From the NCBI GenBank assembly GCA_016208975.1, contig JACQXA010000004.1:993015-1057014 (forward strand): 64,000 bases of DNA, given 5' to 3'. This document shows positions 25,923 to 34,145 of the stretch, in pieces. The first letter of the stretch is position 1. The number at the start of each line of letters is the position of its first letter. The stretch is from Nitrospinota bacterium. GTDB lineage: Bacteria > Nitrospinota_A > UBA7883 > JACRLM01. The notes under the pieces were generated by a model. The model saw nothing but the letters and a program-made list of their open reading frames with translations, had not been told where the DNA came from and searched no databases. A program made the position numbers and the translations under genes.

Positions 25923-26939
25923 GGCGTCTTATGCTTTATGTCCAGATTTGAAAAATCCTTGGTTCTTATCAGGGGAAAGTTGCGTCTTGCGGCTTTGTTT
26001 ACGCTGGTTACGGGCGCCTTTTTCCTTCTTCCCGCCTGTGCGGACAAACCAACGCTTTTGCGGGTGGGAACCAATATTTGGCCCGGGTATGAATGCTTAT
26101 ACCTTGCCAGGAGCCTTGGCCAATACGATCCGGCGCGAATAAGGCTGGTGGAGTACCCGTCGGCCTCGGCTGTTATACGGGCTTACCGCAACGGGGCCAT
26201 CGAGGCGGCGGCCGTCACCATGGACGAGGCGTTGCTTCTTGTAGAACAGCGTCAGGCGGGCGTGATGACGCTTATAATGGATGTTTCCGAGGGGGCCGAT
26301 GTGATAATGGCCAAACCGGGCATTGGCTCCATTGCGGAGTTAAAAGGCAAAAAGGTGGGGGTGGAAACCGGAGCCCTTGGGGCTTACATGCTCACCCGGG
26401 CCCTGAATTACAAGAAGATGAGCCTTTATGATATCCATGTTGTGCCGCTGGAGCATAACGAGCATGAACGGGCGTACCTTGAGGGAAAGGTGGACGCGCT
26501 CGTGACGTTCGAGCCTGTAACCACGCGTCTTAAAAAAGCCGGGGGCAGGATCCTGTTCGATAGCGCAATGATACCCGAGGAAATCGTGGACGTGCTTGTG
26601 GTCCGGCAGGAGGTTTTAGAGGAACAGAATGAAAGCGTCCTGTCCCTCTTCCAGGGCTGGTTCTACGCGCTGGAGTATCTGAAAAAAAATCCGAAGGATG
26701 CGGCAAAGCGCATGGCCGCCCGGGAAAACATATCCCCTGAAGAACTCCTCCAGCTGTTGAAAGGGATTCGCTTCCCGGATATAAATGAAAACCTCGTCAT
26801 GCTTTCGGGCGAAGATCCGTCATTTAGAAAAACCGTCGGCATGCTCTCGGATATAATGTACACAAACAAGATCCTTTTTTACCGGATGGATCCCAACCCC
26901 CTGGTAACATCCTCCGTAATTGAGCAGATGGTCGAATGA
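25911..26939 (+). CDS. ABC-type solute-binding lipoprotein (SsuA/TauA/NMT1 type)
   Basis: Periplasmic-binding-protein fold. The protein carries a lipoprotein signal ending LLPAC, then RVGTNIWPGYECLYLARSLG, a conserved start of the NMT1/SsuA (nitrate, sulfonate, thiazole-precursor) family, with IRAYRNGAIEAAAVTMDEALLLVE and IGSIAELKGKKVGVETGA next. The start is 25911 or the ATG at 25938, which gives a more usual signal peptide; no strong ribosome site. It overlaps the histidine kinase gene by 4 bases (ATGA). No permease or ATPase is present, which suggests it senses rather than transports its ligand. Confidence 0.85.
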   Translation: MRMLGVLCFMSRFEKSLVLIRGKLRLAALFTLVTGAFFLLPACADKPTLLRVGTNIWPGYECLYLARSLGQYDPARIRLVEYPSASAVIRAYRNGAIEAAAVTMDEALLLVEQRQAGVMTLIMDVSEGADVIMAKPGIGSIAELKGKKVGVETGALGAYMLTRALNYKKMSLYDIHVVPLEHNEHERAYLEGKVDALVTFEPVTTRLKKAGGRILFDSAMIPEEIVDVLVVRQEVLEEQNESVLSLFQGWFYALEYLKKNPKDAAKRMAARENISPEELLQLLKGIRFPDINENLVMLSGEDPSFRKTVGMLSDIMYTNKILFYRMDPNPLVTSSVIEQMVE

Positions 26940-28789
26940 GAGGCTTCCCATTTCCCATGCGGGTCACCATCCCCCTGGCCCTTTTCGTATTGGTACTGGT
27001 TTCCGGTTTTGTGGAATATCAGCTTGCCATGTACGAGGCGGGCATAAAAATGGATAAAGATGTGAAAAACGAGGCCATGCTCCGGGGTTCCCGGCTGGCC
27101 TTTATTGTGGAACGCCTGTATCTGCACAACGATTTTGAAGGCGTCCAGACAGCGATCGCCTTTGAAGCCTCCGACCCGAGCTTGAACCATATCAGCCTTG
27201 TGGACGAGCATGATGTAACCCTTATCTCCACCCGTCTGGAAATGGTGGGCAAACACGCCATATCCGAATGGGGAGCGCTGGGAAAGGGGCTTTCCGAAGA
27301 AGGCAGGCGGTTTAACGCGGGCCAGTTCAATATCACCGGGGATGGAATGGTGGCCGCAACCTCGTTCCCTGTAAATATCGGGAATACGGAAAAGGAATTG
27401 AGGGCCAAGCACGTTGGCATGCTGTACATGGAGTACAGCCTTCAACCCCGCATAGACGCGGCCCATTATGAAGGCCTGCAACGGTTCAAACGGGACATCA
27501 CCAGCATAGGTTTTATATGCCTCGGCGTGGCGGTGTTTTTCGCCTGGATAGTCACGGCCAGGGTGAGGGTTTTGGAGGAGGCCAGCGAGCGCATAGCCGA
27601 GGGGGACTTTAAGGCCCCCATCGAACTGTCCGGCAGTGACGAACTGGCCACCGTGGCCGCCGCTTTCAACCGGATGGTCATGAAACTCAAGGAAAACATG
27701 GATTCCTTCGCGGAGAGCGAAAGCAGGTTCCGCGCCATGGCCGACAGCGCCCCGATGCTCGTCTGGACAGCGCCGCAAGAGCCATCCCAGAGGGATTATT
27801 TCAACAAGACATGGTACATCTTCACCGGGCTTTCCCCTCAAAACTCCCACGGCGGCAGATGGTTAATGGCTGTACACCCGGAAGACGCGCCCAAACTCCA
27901 GAAAATCTTTGAAAACGCCGCCATGACCCTCAAACCGTGGCAGGCCGAATTCAGGATAAAAAGAAAAGACGGCAAGTACCGTTGGATACTGGAGCGGGGC
28001 GTGCCACGGCTGTTCCCCACCGGCGGGTTCGCGGGCTACATAGGCTCCTCTCTGGACGTCACCGAGATGAGAAACGCCCAGGAAACCGCCAAGTTGCACG
28101 CGCACAGGCTGGAGCTTGTGAACAAGGAGATGGAGGAATTCACCTACGCCGCAAGCCACGACATGCAGGAGCCCCTCCGCACCATCACCAGCTTCTGCTC
28201 CTTCCTTAAAAAGGATTTGGAGGATAACAACAGCGTCAAAATCACCGCGGACGTGAATTTCATTGTGGACGCGGCAAAGCGGATGAAACAGCTTATAGAC
28301 GATTTGCTTCAACTTTCCCGCGCCGGGCGGATTGAACTTAAGTCGCAAGAGCTAAACCTTGAATCCCTGGCCCAGAAGGTTATAGTGGATTTACGGTCCC
28401 GCATAGACGAGACCGGCGGTACGGTTATTGTCGAAAAAATGCCAAATGTTATGGGCGACCCCATGTTCATAAGCCGGGTCCTGCAAAACCTTATCGCCAA
28501 TTCCTTGAAATACCGTGGGCAAAATCCACCCATCGTGAAAATCAGCGCCATCGCAAATGGGGACGACACGGAAATCACCGTTGAGGATAATGGCATTGGC
28601 ATCCGGCAAGAGTACATTGAACAGATATTCCTGCCGTTCAAGAAGCTCCACCCGGTGGCGCAATACGGGGGTACCGGCCTGGGTCTGTCGATAAGCAGGA
28701 AAATAATCGAGCGGCATGAGGGAAGAATCTGGGCCGAGTCAGAGGTTGGCAAGGGTAGCAAGTTTAAATTTACTCTAAAGTCCGTTTAA
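26936..28789 (+). CDS. Membrane histidine kinase with HAMP and PAS domains
   Basis: The 617-residue sensor has TM1 (about 9-30), a periplasmic domain (30-180), TM2 (about 185-207), HAMP (208-260), a PAS domain (SAPMLVWTAPQEPSQRDYFNKTW and WLMAVHPEDAPK, about 270-385), a HisKA domain with phosphorylated His408 in YAASHDMQEPLRTITSF, and a HATPase with EDNGIGI, FKKLHPVAQYGGTGLGLSI. The kinase core belongs to the class common in cyanobacterial-phytochrome-type kinases that use CheY-like response regulators. It is coupled to the solute-binding protein by a 4-base overlap, suggesting the periplasmic domain reads the loaded binding protein. Confidence 0.92.
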   Translation: MRGFPFPMRVTIPLALFVLVLVSGFVEYQLAMYEAGIKMDKDVKNEAMLRGSRLAFIVERLYLHNDFEGVQTAIAFEASDPSLNHISLVDEHDVTLISTRLEMVGKHAISEWGALGKGLSEEGRRFNAGQFNITGDGMVAATSFPVNIGNTEKELRAKHVGMLYMEYSLQPRIDAAHYEGLQRFKRDITSIGFICLGVAVFFAWIVTARVRVLEEASERIAEGDFKAPIELSGSDELATVAAAFNRMVMKLKENMDSFAESESRFRAMADSAPMLVWTAPQEPSQRDYFNKTWYIFTGLSPQNSHGGRWLMAVHPEDAPKLQKIFENAAMTLKPWQAEFRIKRKDGKYRWILERGVPRLFPTGGFAGYIGSSLDVTEMRNAQETAKLHAHRLELVNKEMEEFTYAASHDMQEPLRTITSFCSFLKKDLEDNNSVKITADVNFIVDAAKRMKQLIDDLLQLSRAGRIELKSQELNLESLAQKVIVDLRSRIDETGGTVIVEKMPNVMGDPMFISRVLQNLIANSLKYRGQNPPIVKISAIANGDDTEITVEDNGIGIRQEYIEQIFLPFKKLHPVAQYGGTGLGLSISRKIIERHEGRIWAESEVGKGSKFKFTLKSV

Positions 28790-28834
28790 CGCATAATTGA
28801 GACATGGCGGGGGTGGGTCATGGAGGTTAACGAT

Positions 28835-29290
28835 ATGGGAATGGCCTTGAAGAAGGCTGTAATCCTTCTGGCCGAAGACAATCCGGCGGACCAGGAGCTG
28901 ACGCGAAGGGCGTTGATGGACTGGTCGTTCCCCAATACCTTGCATGTGGTGGACGATGGCGCTGAAACAATCAGCTACCTGAAGCGCGAGGGAAGGTTCT
29001 CCAATCCGGATACAAGCCCCAAACCGGATATTATCCTTATGGACATCAACATGCCCAGGATGGACGGGTTTTCGGCGCTAAAGGAAATCCGGAACGACCA
29101 GTCGCTTAAAACCATGCCCATTATAATGCTCACCACCTCCAACCAGGAACGGGATGTGGCATGCTCTTATTCTCTTGGCGCCAACGCCTTTATAACAAAA
29201 CCGCTGGACTTCGAGCAGTTCCAGCGGGTTCTCCGCGTCTTGCAGGAATTTTGGCTTAGCGCCGCCACTTTGCCCCCGAAAAACGATTGA
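28835..29290 (+). CDS. Single-domain response regulator (Rcp1-like)
   Basis: The 151-residue receiver has the acidic pair AEDN (14-16), the phospho-acceptor Asp70 in IILMDINMPRMDG, conserved Thr (MLTTSNQ) and Lys (FITKPLD). No output domain. The Rcp1 class has the long loop GRFSNPDTSPKPDI seen here. The ATG at 28835 has GGAGGT 7 bases upstream; the ATG at 28820 forms part of that ribosome-site region. It follows the kinase by 45 bases and is its probable partner. Confidence 0.88.
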   Translation: MGMALKKAVILLAEDNPADQELTRRALMDWSFPNTLHVVDDGAETISYLKREGRFSNPDTSPKPDIILMDINMPRMDGFSALKEIRNDQSLKTMPIIMLTTSNQERDVACSYSLGANAFITKPLDFEQFQRVLRVLQEFWLSAATLPPKND

Positions 29291-30228
29291 CACCTCGCCG
29301 CAAACTATCGTCCCGTTCCGCCGGACCTCAAACCGTAAAACTCTCCGCGCCCGGCAATTTCGATCTTAAGCTTACGGTCCTATCCCACGGTTTTTTTCAA
29401 ACACCACCTTTTTATTGGGATGGCGGTAGAGGTCAATTGACCTTGGCCATAGCCCGGCCCGGGGGCAAAGCCGGGCCTTTCGCCATAACTATCCGCCAGG
29501 CGGGGGCAAAATCCGTCCGCCTGGTTCCATCTGCGCCGATAGACTCGAAAAATCTTGATCATGCGGCCAGGGTGGCCACCCATTGCCTCCGGCTGGGTGA
29601 GGACTTGTCGGAGTTCCACGCGTTAATAGAAAAAGAGGCCGGTGATGGAAGTTACGATGGAGCGGGTGGAGGCAGGTTGTTACGGTCCCCCACGGCTTAT
29701 GAGGACATTGTAAAGTCCATCCTGGGCACCAACGTGGCCTGGAGCCAGGCGGTAAAGATGATCCACTCCCTCTGCAAGCTGGGCGTGATGGAACCGGCCA
29801 CCGGCATTATGTTGTTCCCCGCCCCGGCGGATATATTGAAGGCTGGCGGTGAGTGGTTGCGAACGGAAGCCAGGGTGGGTTACCGGGCGGACTATGTTTT
29901 GGAGCTTTGCCACCGGCTGGAATCTGGTGAGCTGGATTTGTCCCCGGTGGACCGGGGTGAGCTGGCCGGCCCGGAACTGAAAAAACTGTTTCTTTCCATA
30001 AAGGGAGTGGGCAAATCCACCACCCATTATCTACTCATGCTCCATGGGGACTACTCGCATTTATCTATAGACTCCGCCACCCGAGCCCTCATGCGGCAAG
30101 TTACCGGCCGGGAACTGAAAGACGAAGAGATAGAAAAAAGATACGCCCGCTGGGGGCGGTGGAAAGCCCTAGCGCTATGGCGGGAATGGTTCACCAGTTC
30201 CGGCTGGGTGGATAAGGTTGCGAAATAA
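29287..30228 (+). CDS. HhH-GPD DNA glycosylase (AlkA/OGG1-like)
   Basis: Removes damaged bases in DNA. The 313-residue protein has an N-terminal AlkA-like domain and a helix-hairpin-helix (FLSIKGVGKSTTHYLL, about 235-255) followed by the catalytic Asp262 in HLSIDSATRALMRQV. No Fe-S cysteines, as expected for AlkA/OGG1. The start appears to be a TTG overlapping the response-regulator stop by 4 bases; no ribosome site is visible, so the start may be elsewhere. The substrate (alkylated or oxidised bases) is undecided. Confidence 0.75.
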   Translation: MTPRRKLSSRSAGPQTVKLSAPGNFDLKLTVLSHGFFQTPPFYWDGGRGQLTLAIARPGGKAGPFAITIRQAGAKSVRLVPSAPIDSKNLDHAARVATHCLRLGEDLSEFHALIEKEAGDGSYDGAGGGRLLRSPTAYEDIVKSILGTNVAWSQAVKMIHSLCKLGVMEPATGIMLFPAPADILKAGGEWLRTEARVGYRADYVLELCHRLESGELDLSPVDRGELAGPELKKLFLSIKGVGKSTTHYLLMLHGDYSHLSIDSATRALMRQVTGRELKDEEIEKRYARWGRWKALALWREWFTSSGWVDKVAK

Positions 30229-30293
30229 CCGGACGGGCCAGCCCTCTGCGTTGACATATATTGGCCTTGCATAACAACGTATTACGCAAAACC

Positions 30294-30443
30294 GTAGTGT
30301 CCCAGTTTGAAAGTGCGGGGGAGATTCTTCACTTACGCTCAGAATGACAATATAAAAGCCGTTGATAACATTGTCATCCTGGGCGAAGCGAAAGCGAAGT
30401 GATGGATCTGTCTATTATTCGAGATTCAAACCGAGGCAACACC
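30294..30443. repeat. ~149-bp palindromic interspersed repeat, copy 2
   Basis: Copy of the element at 1762-1910, starting GTAGTGTCCCAGTTTGAAA and ending TTCAAACCGAGGCAACACC. It shows scattered base differences, more than those between copies 1 and 3, so it is the more diverged copy. It lies between the glycosylase gene and ssrA. Confidence 0.88.
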
Positions 30444-30490
30444 CGCAAAACCTGCAAGACGCCGCGCCAACTGTGTTAACATAATCATGC

Positions 30491-30851
30491 GGGGGCGTTC
30501 CGGTTTCGACGGGAATGCCGGGATTTAAGGTCGCGCGCCGTGGAGGTTACAAGCCACGTAAATCCTTGTGACGTATGATAATCGCCAACGATTATCGCTA
30601 CGCTGTCGCCGCCTAACTAAGCGGCTAAGCCGTTCTGCCGTTTGCCTCCCGCAAAACGGACAGGGCGCAATATCGCGGGATAGCCGAAGGGAGTGGCCGA
30701 CCGGCCCAGAAGCGAAACAAAGGTTGGCTGGCGCCGTCAACGCCCGTTTCCGGGCAAACTGACGGGGCGAGACCTTAAAGCGGAAACTACGCGCGTAGAA
30801 GCCTTAGGTCAGGATTTTCGGACAGGGGTTCGACTCCCCTCGCCTCCACCA
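30491..30851 (+). ncRNA. ssrA: Transfer-messenger RNA (tmRNA)
   Basis: Rescues stalled ribosomes. The 361-base RNA has the acceptor stem GGGGGCG pairing with CGCCTCC, a T-arm GGGGTTCGACTCCCC, and an encoded CCA end. The tag reading frame is 30584-30616, ANDYRYAVAA followed by TAA, a normal YAVAA degradation tag of the type seen in deltaproteobacteria. The resume codon is GCC. Its 3' end carries an insertion-site duplication at 31635-31650 and a decayed remnant at 32530-32583. Confidence 0.96.
30836..30851 (+). repeat. attachment-site-like repeat at the ssrA 3' end (attL)
   Basis: CCCCTCGCCTCCACCA, the last 16 bases of ssrA, recurs exactly at 31635-31650. The two copies bracket 799 bases holding higBA, the arrangement left when an element integrates into the 3' end of ssrA. 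No integrase remains between them. Confidence 0.7.
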
Positions 30852-30968
30852 TTCCTTACGCTTGATCCATGTCAAAAACAGCCTTTGTTATTGCTCGTTC
30901 CATCTCCATGGGTCAGCATGTAAAGCGTAACTTGACAGGCTACATTAATGCTGGTAACCTTATGCTTG

Positions 30969-31259
30969 ATGAGGATCAGGAACGTTGTTCATCGAGGGTT
31001 GCGGCGTTTCATCGAAAACAATGAAACGTCCGGAATTGCATCCTCCAGCATTGAGAAAATCCGCAACATGGTCACCTTTCTGCTGGAAATGGGAAATGCG
31101 AAGGAACTGGAGGTATTTCCTGCCTGGAAAGCCCACCAGCTTACAGGCCCCCGCAAAGGAACCTGGAGCCTGTCAGTAACGAGAAACTGGAGAATCACAT
31201 TCAGAATTGACCATAACAAAAATGAAATCCTGGATCTCGATTATGAGGACTACCACTGA
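30969..31259 (+). CDS. higB: HigB-type toxin (RelE/ParE superfamily mRNA interferase)
   Basis: Ribosome-dependent mRNA endonuclease toxin. From the ATG at 30969 it encodes 96 residues: RIRNVVHRGLRRFIENNETSGI is the HigB start, with conserved FPAWKAHQLTGPRKGTWSLSVTRNWRITFRI. An ATG at 30948 would add 7 residues and is possible. It precedes its antitoxin, the reversed order usual for higBA. It lies between the ssrA 3'-end repeats, so it arrived as cargo of an ssrA-integrating element. Confidence 0.9.
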   Translation: MRIRNVVHRGLRRFIENNETSGIASSSIEKIRNMVTFLLEMGNAKELEVFPAWKAHQLTGPRKGTWSLSVTRNWRITFRIDHNKNEILDLDYEDYH

Positions 31260-31272
31260 AGGGAATTAATTC

Positions 31273-31569
31273 ATGATTAAAATCGCCAAGCCGAGCCATC
31301 CTGGCCCGTTTCTGAAATCAGAGGTTATTGAACCTCACGGCCTTTCCGTTACGAAGGCCGCTTTGATCTTGGGTGTAAGCAGGCCGGCCTTGTCCACTCT
31401 TCTCAACGGCCGGGCGTCGTTATCCCCGGACATGGCCCTTAGGTTCGAAAAAGCCTTCGGGCTGAATATGGACACGCTCCTACGGATGCAGGCCGCATTC
31501 GATATAGCCACCGCACGGGCCAGGGAAAAGACCATCAAGGTCGAACGGTACAACGCCAAAACTTCATGA
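31273..31569 (+). CDS. higA: HigA-type antitoxin (XRE helix-turn-helix)
   Basis: Neutralises HigB and represses the operon. The 98-residue protein has the HigA N-terminus HPGPFLKSEVIEPHGLSVTKAALILGVSRPALSTLLNGRASLSPDMALRFEKAFG, which is a full HTH with C-terminal helix. The toxin stop is 13 bases upstream. A ribosome site (AAGGGAATT) precedes the ATG. Confidence 0.92.
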   Translation: MIKIAKPSHPGPFLKSEVIEPHGLSVTKAALILGVSRPALSTLLNGRASLSPDMALRFEKAFGLNMDTLLRMQAAFDIATARAREKTIKVERYNAKTS

Positions 31570-32100
31570 CGGGATGTGGCGAGAACGGTTACTGTTGTAG
31601 TATCGTGGTTTTGGTGGCTGTGGTGGATTAGCCCCCCCTCGCCTCCACCAATCTTTTCCTTTCTTTCCGGTCTCTCCTCCCGCCTTCAACGGAATTTTCT
31701 CCGCAAATCGCTCGGCAGAATGTGGTTTGCAGGTTCTAACCACTCTTTCATCAGGATTTAAAACGGCAACTATTAAGGACATCCGCCTAACGGAGCTGGA
31801 GGCGCGCAATAATACAACCAGTCAAAATGTAATTAATTGAATCACAAATTCTAATTGTGTGCGTTTTTGTGTAAACATGTTGATTACAGCCGAAGAAAAC
31901 GTCGGTCGCCTATGGTTTAACGCTGGAAAGTGGAAGCGTAGTTTATAAGTCCCGGAAATGTAGTGGCATTTGCCAAATCAACCCGGCTTTTTTGGGCGCC
32001 TCATTTTATCGTTTTCAACGTTTATTATTCTGGGGTAATATGCTGAACCGCAACATAGTGTTGCAACCACCTTATTTATTTTAGCGGAGGGAACTCTAAA
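31570..32100. other. Gene-poor stretch downstream of higBA
   Basis: Contains the right-hand 16-bp ssrA repeat (31635-31650). I see no supported gene. An open frame to 31848 (ending ...LTELEARNNTTSQNVIN) has no start codon in a convincing position and may be a gene remnant. The last part, about 32030-32095, is AT-rich upstream of the next gene's ribosome site. Confidence 0.5.
31635..31650 (+). repeat. attachment-site-like repeat (attR)
   Basis: CCCCTCGCCTCCACCA, identical to the last 16 bases of ssrA. It marks the far end of the 799-bp segment carrying higBA. Confidence 0.7.
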
Positions 32101-32442
32101 ATGGGGCTTAAACGGGGTGCGCTTTTCATATCAGCGCTGGTTATTGGATTGACTATAACTGCAGGCACGGCCTTTGCCGAGCAGTGGTACTTCTACGTCA
32201 CGAATGCCACTGACGCCAAAATGACTGGTCTCTACGCCTCCGAAGATGGCCGCAAATGGGGCCGCTTCAACTTGGGCTCGGGTGTCAGCGCGGGCAAGAC
32301 AGTTAAATTGATCTGGGACAGCTCTACCGAGGATGAATCCTGCGAGCAATATCTCAAAGCCACTTTTTCAGACGGTAGCGACAGTAAATCCGACAAATTC
32401 GATTTCTGCGAGGATCTGGACGATCCGATCGTGTTCGAATAA
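32101..32442 (+). CDS. Secreted hypothetical protein
   Basis: The 113-residue protein has a signal peptide (about 1-26, ending TAFA) and a mature beta-rich domain: WYFYVTNATDAKMTGLYASEDGRKWGRFNLGSGVSAGKTVKLIWDSSTEDESCEQYLKATFSDGSD, with two cysteines (CEQYL, DFCED) able to form a disulfide. This pattern is shared by small secreted proteins of unknown function. A good ribosome site (GGAGGG) precedes the ATG and an intrinsic terminator follows. It lies between two ssrA remnants. Confidence 0.7.
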   Translation: MGLKRGALFISALVIGLTITAGTAFAEQWYFYVTNATDAKMTGLYASEDGRKWGRFNLGSGVSAGKTVKLIWDSSTEDESCEQYLKATFSDGSDSKSDKFDFCEDLDDPIVFE

Positions 32443-32467
32443 AGCATATTTGAGAGCAATATAAACG

Positions 32468-32504
32468 GCCGGGGCGGATCCAATTCCGCCCCGGCTGATT
32501 TTTT
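32468..32504 (+). terminator. Intrinsic terminator after the secreted protein gene
   Basis: GCCGGGGCGGA (32468-32478) pairs with TCCGCCCCGGC (32485-32495), an 11-bp stem with a 6-base loop, followed by TGA and a run of six T (32499-32504). Confidence 0.88.
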
Positions 32505-32964
32505 ATGGCGCGGTAACGCGGAACGTTGTGGAACTACGCCCGTAGAAGCCTGGGATCAAGGCTCAACTTTCATCACCTCCACCTTTTCACCCCAATAGCC
32601 ATTTCCCTGGCAGACATGATTTTCCCGCGCTCAAATAGTAAGGTATTAACCTAACTAGAGATCTGACCGGCGGAGCGCGCTTGGCGGGCGGTCACCGCGC
32701 TGATATGGCCTCGTACACAACGCGTGGAAAAGCAACCAGTTTGGATGACCAGGATTCGCCTCCGCCCTGCATCTATCCTCCCTCTTTATTCATATCGTCT
32801 TGTTTATCATAATCATGGATGACGGCTTTGACACAGGCCCTCATTAGATGCATTCTAAATATATCTAAAAGGATTGGTTTGTTTTATGCGGCGGCCTCAC
32901 CTTAAAAGTGACCGGAATAATCCGGACAAAGCCCGCATAAATCTTTAACGCAGGAGAAACGAAA
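32505..32964. other. Intergenic stretch with ssrA remnant and a leader inverted repeat
   Basis: Holds the decayed ssrA fragment (32530-32583). The 60 bases before the AHSA1 gene contain nested inverted repeats: TTTATGCGG (32883-32891) with CCGCATAAA (32933-32941), and CCGGA (32912-32916) with TCCGG (32921-32925). No gene supported in the rest. Confidence 0.5.
32530..32583 (+). pseudogene. ssrA: Decayed copy of the ssrA 3' region
   Basis: GGAACTACGCCCGTAGAAGCC (21 bases, one short word shown) differs from the ssrA segment at 30782 by one deletion and one substitution, and CACCTCCACC at the end matches the ssrA acceptor end. In between, similarity is lost. It is best read as an old attR-type duplicate from another integration at ssrA. 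Confidence 0.6.
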
Positions 32965-33471
32965 ATGGCTTCAACAACTGCCATACTGTCGCCGGTGAGA
33001 GGCCGTGAGCTGGTCATCACCCGCATCCTCGACGCTCCACGGGACCTGGTGTTCAAGGCCTGGACGGACAGGGAACGCCTGTTGCGCTGGTGGGCGCCAA
33101 AGGGATTTACAACGCCTTCTGTGAGCGTGGACCTGCGCCCAGGCGGCTCTTTCAATTATTGCATGCGATCGCCCGAGGGGCGTGATTTCTGGGGCAAAGG
33201 CCAATACCAGGAGATCATAAAGCCCCTTCTCATTATCTATATGGATTCTTTTACGGACGAAAAGGGCAATACTGTCCCCGCCTCCTATTACGGCATGAAT
33301 CCGGACTTCCCCCAGGAGACTCTGGTCACTGTAAGGTTCATTGAGGAGCCGGGAAAGACAAGGCTGACGTTGCGGCACACAGTAATAGGAGCCGCGGAAG
33401 AGCTGGAAGCCATGCGCCAGGGCTGGAACGAAATGCTGGACCGGCTGGAGGAACTTGTGACAAAGGGCTGA
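32965..33471 (+). CDS. AHSA1/SRPBCC-family protein
   Basis: The 168-residue START/Bet v1-like protein begins RELVITRILDAPRDLVFKAWTDRERLLRWWAPKGFT, the signature of AHSA1 (activator of Hsp90 ATPase-like) proteins, then LRPGGSFNYCMRSPEGRDFWGKGQY and a long C-terminal helix. Soluble, ligand unknown. Ribosome site AGGAG 9 bases before ATG. The next gene (113 bases further) encodes a RibD-type reductase, a pairing often seen in such accessory operons. Confidence 0.88.
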   Translation: MASTTAILSPVRGRELVITRILDAPRDLVFKAWTDRERLLRWWAPKGFTTPSVSVDLRPGGSFNYCMRSPEGRDFWGKGQYQEIIKPLLIIYMDSFTDEKGNTVPASYYGMNPDFPQETLVTVRFIEEPGKTRLTLRHTVIGAAEELEAMRQGWNEMLDRLEELVTKG

Positions 33472-33583
33472 ACAGGCCGCCGCCTCTGATTGCGCCAGAA
33501 GGACATGCGGGGTAAAGGAGGATTTTTTGCGCCCCGCACCCTAGTGGGGGAATATCATTGTGTAAGTCTAAACAAGGAAATCA

Positions 33584-34096
33584 ATGAACCGTAAAATCCA
33601 GTTGTTCATCGCCATGAGCCTGGATGGATACATTACCGGCCCCGATGGTGACATAAGCTGGCTGTTCACTGACCAGGACTACGGCATTACGAAGTTCATA
33701 GAGGGGGTGGACACCCTGATAATGGGACGGAAAAGTTACGACGCCATGCTCGCGCTCGGCTGGATGTACGAAGGGAAGAAAATATTTGTTTACACCCGCC
33801 GCACCCAGAACCCGGACGGCCAAAACGTTACTTTTACCTCATTAGCGCCCGAAAAGCTGATGGAAGATATCCGGCGCCAGCCCGGTAAGAATATCTGGCT
33901 GTTCGGCGGCGGGGAGGTGGTGAAACTTTTTCTGGACGCCGCGCTGGTGGATGAGATGGTGGTGGCCATACATCCGGTGGTTTTGGGCGGCGGCGCGCCG
34001 CTTTTCCCCCAAGGCGTGAGTCGTACCAACTTGGGCCTTGTCCGTTCGGAATCTTTCGATTCCGGGCTTCTTATAGCCACCTATCTTGTTTCATAA
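33584..34096 (+). CDS. Dihydrofolate reductase-fold protein (RibD C-terminal domain)
   Basis: NADPH-binding reductase fold. The 170-residue protein has [61 protein letters not shown] and [13 protein letters not shown], the signature of the RibD_C-type reductases. It is not the trimethoprim-sensitive FolA and its substrate is unknown. Its 3' end lies 49 bases before the chosen ispG start. Confidence 0.88.
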   Translation: MNRKIQLFIAMSLDGYITGPDGDISWLFTDQDYGITKFIEGVDTLIMGRKSYDAMLALGWMYEGKKIFVYTRRTQNPDGQNVTFTSLAPEKLMEDIRRQPGKNIWLFGGGEVVKLFLDAALVDEMVVAIHPVVLGGGAPLFPQGVSRTNLGLVRSESFDSGLLIATYLVS

Positions 34097-34145
34097 CTCC
34101 CTCCGGCGGGGATTAGATTGTTTTCGACTCGTCCGCCCGGCTAAA

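Noticed and set aside
31564-31809. Minus-strand frame across the right ssrA repeat
   Set aside because: Its C-terminal part (WWRRGGAN) is simply the translation of the ssrA 3' repeat; no other support.
32965-34096. AHSA1 and RibD-type genes as part of the ssrA island
   Set aside because: Their composition is host-like and they lie beyond the last ssrA remnant, so membership is not supported.
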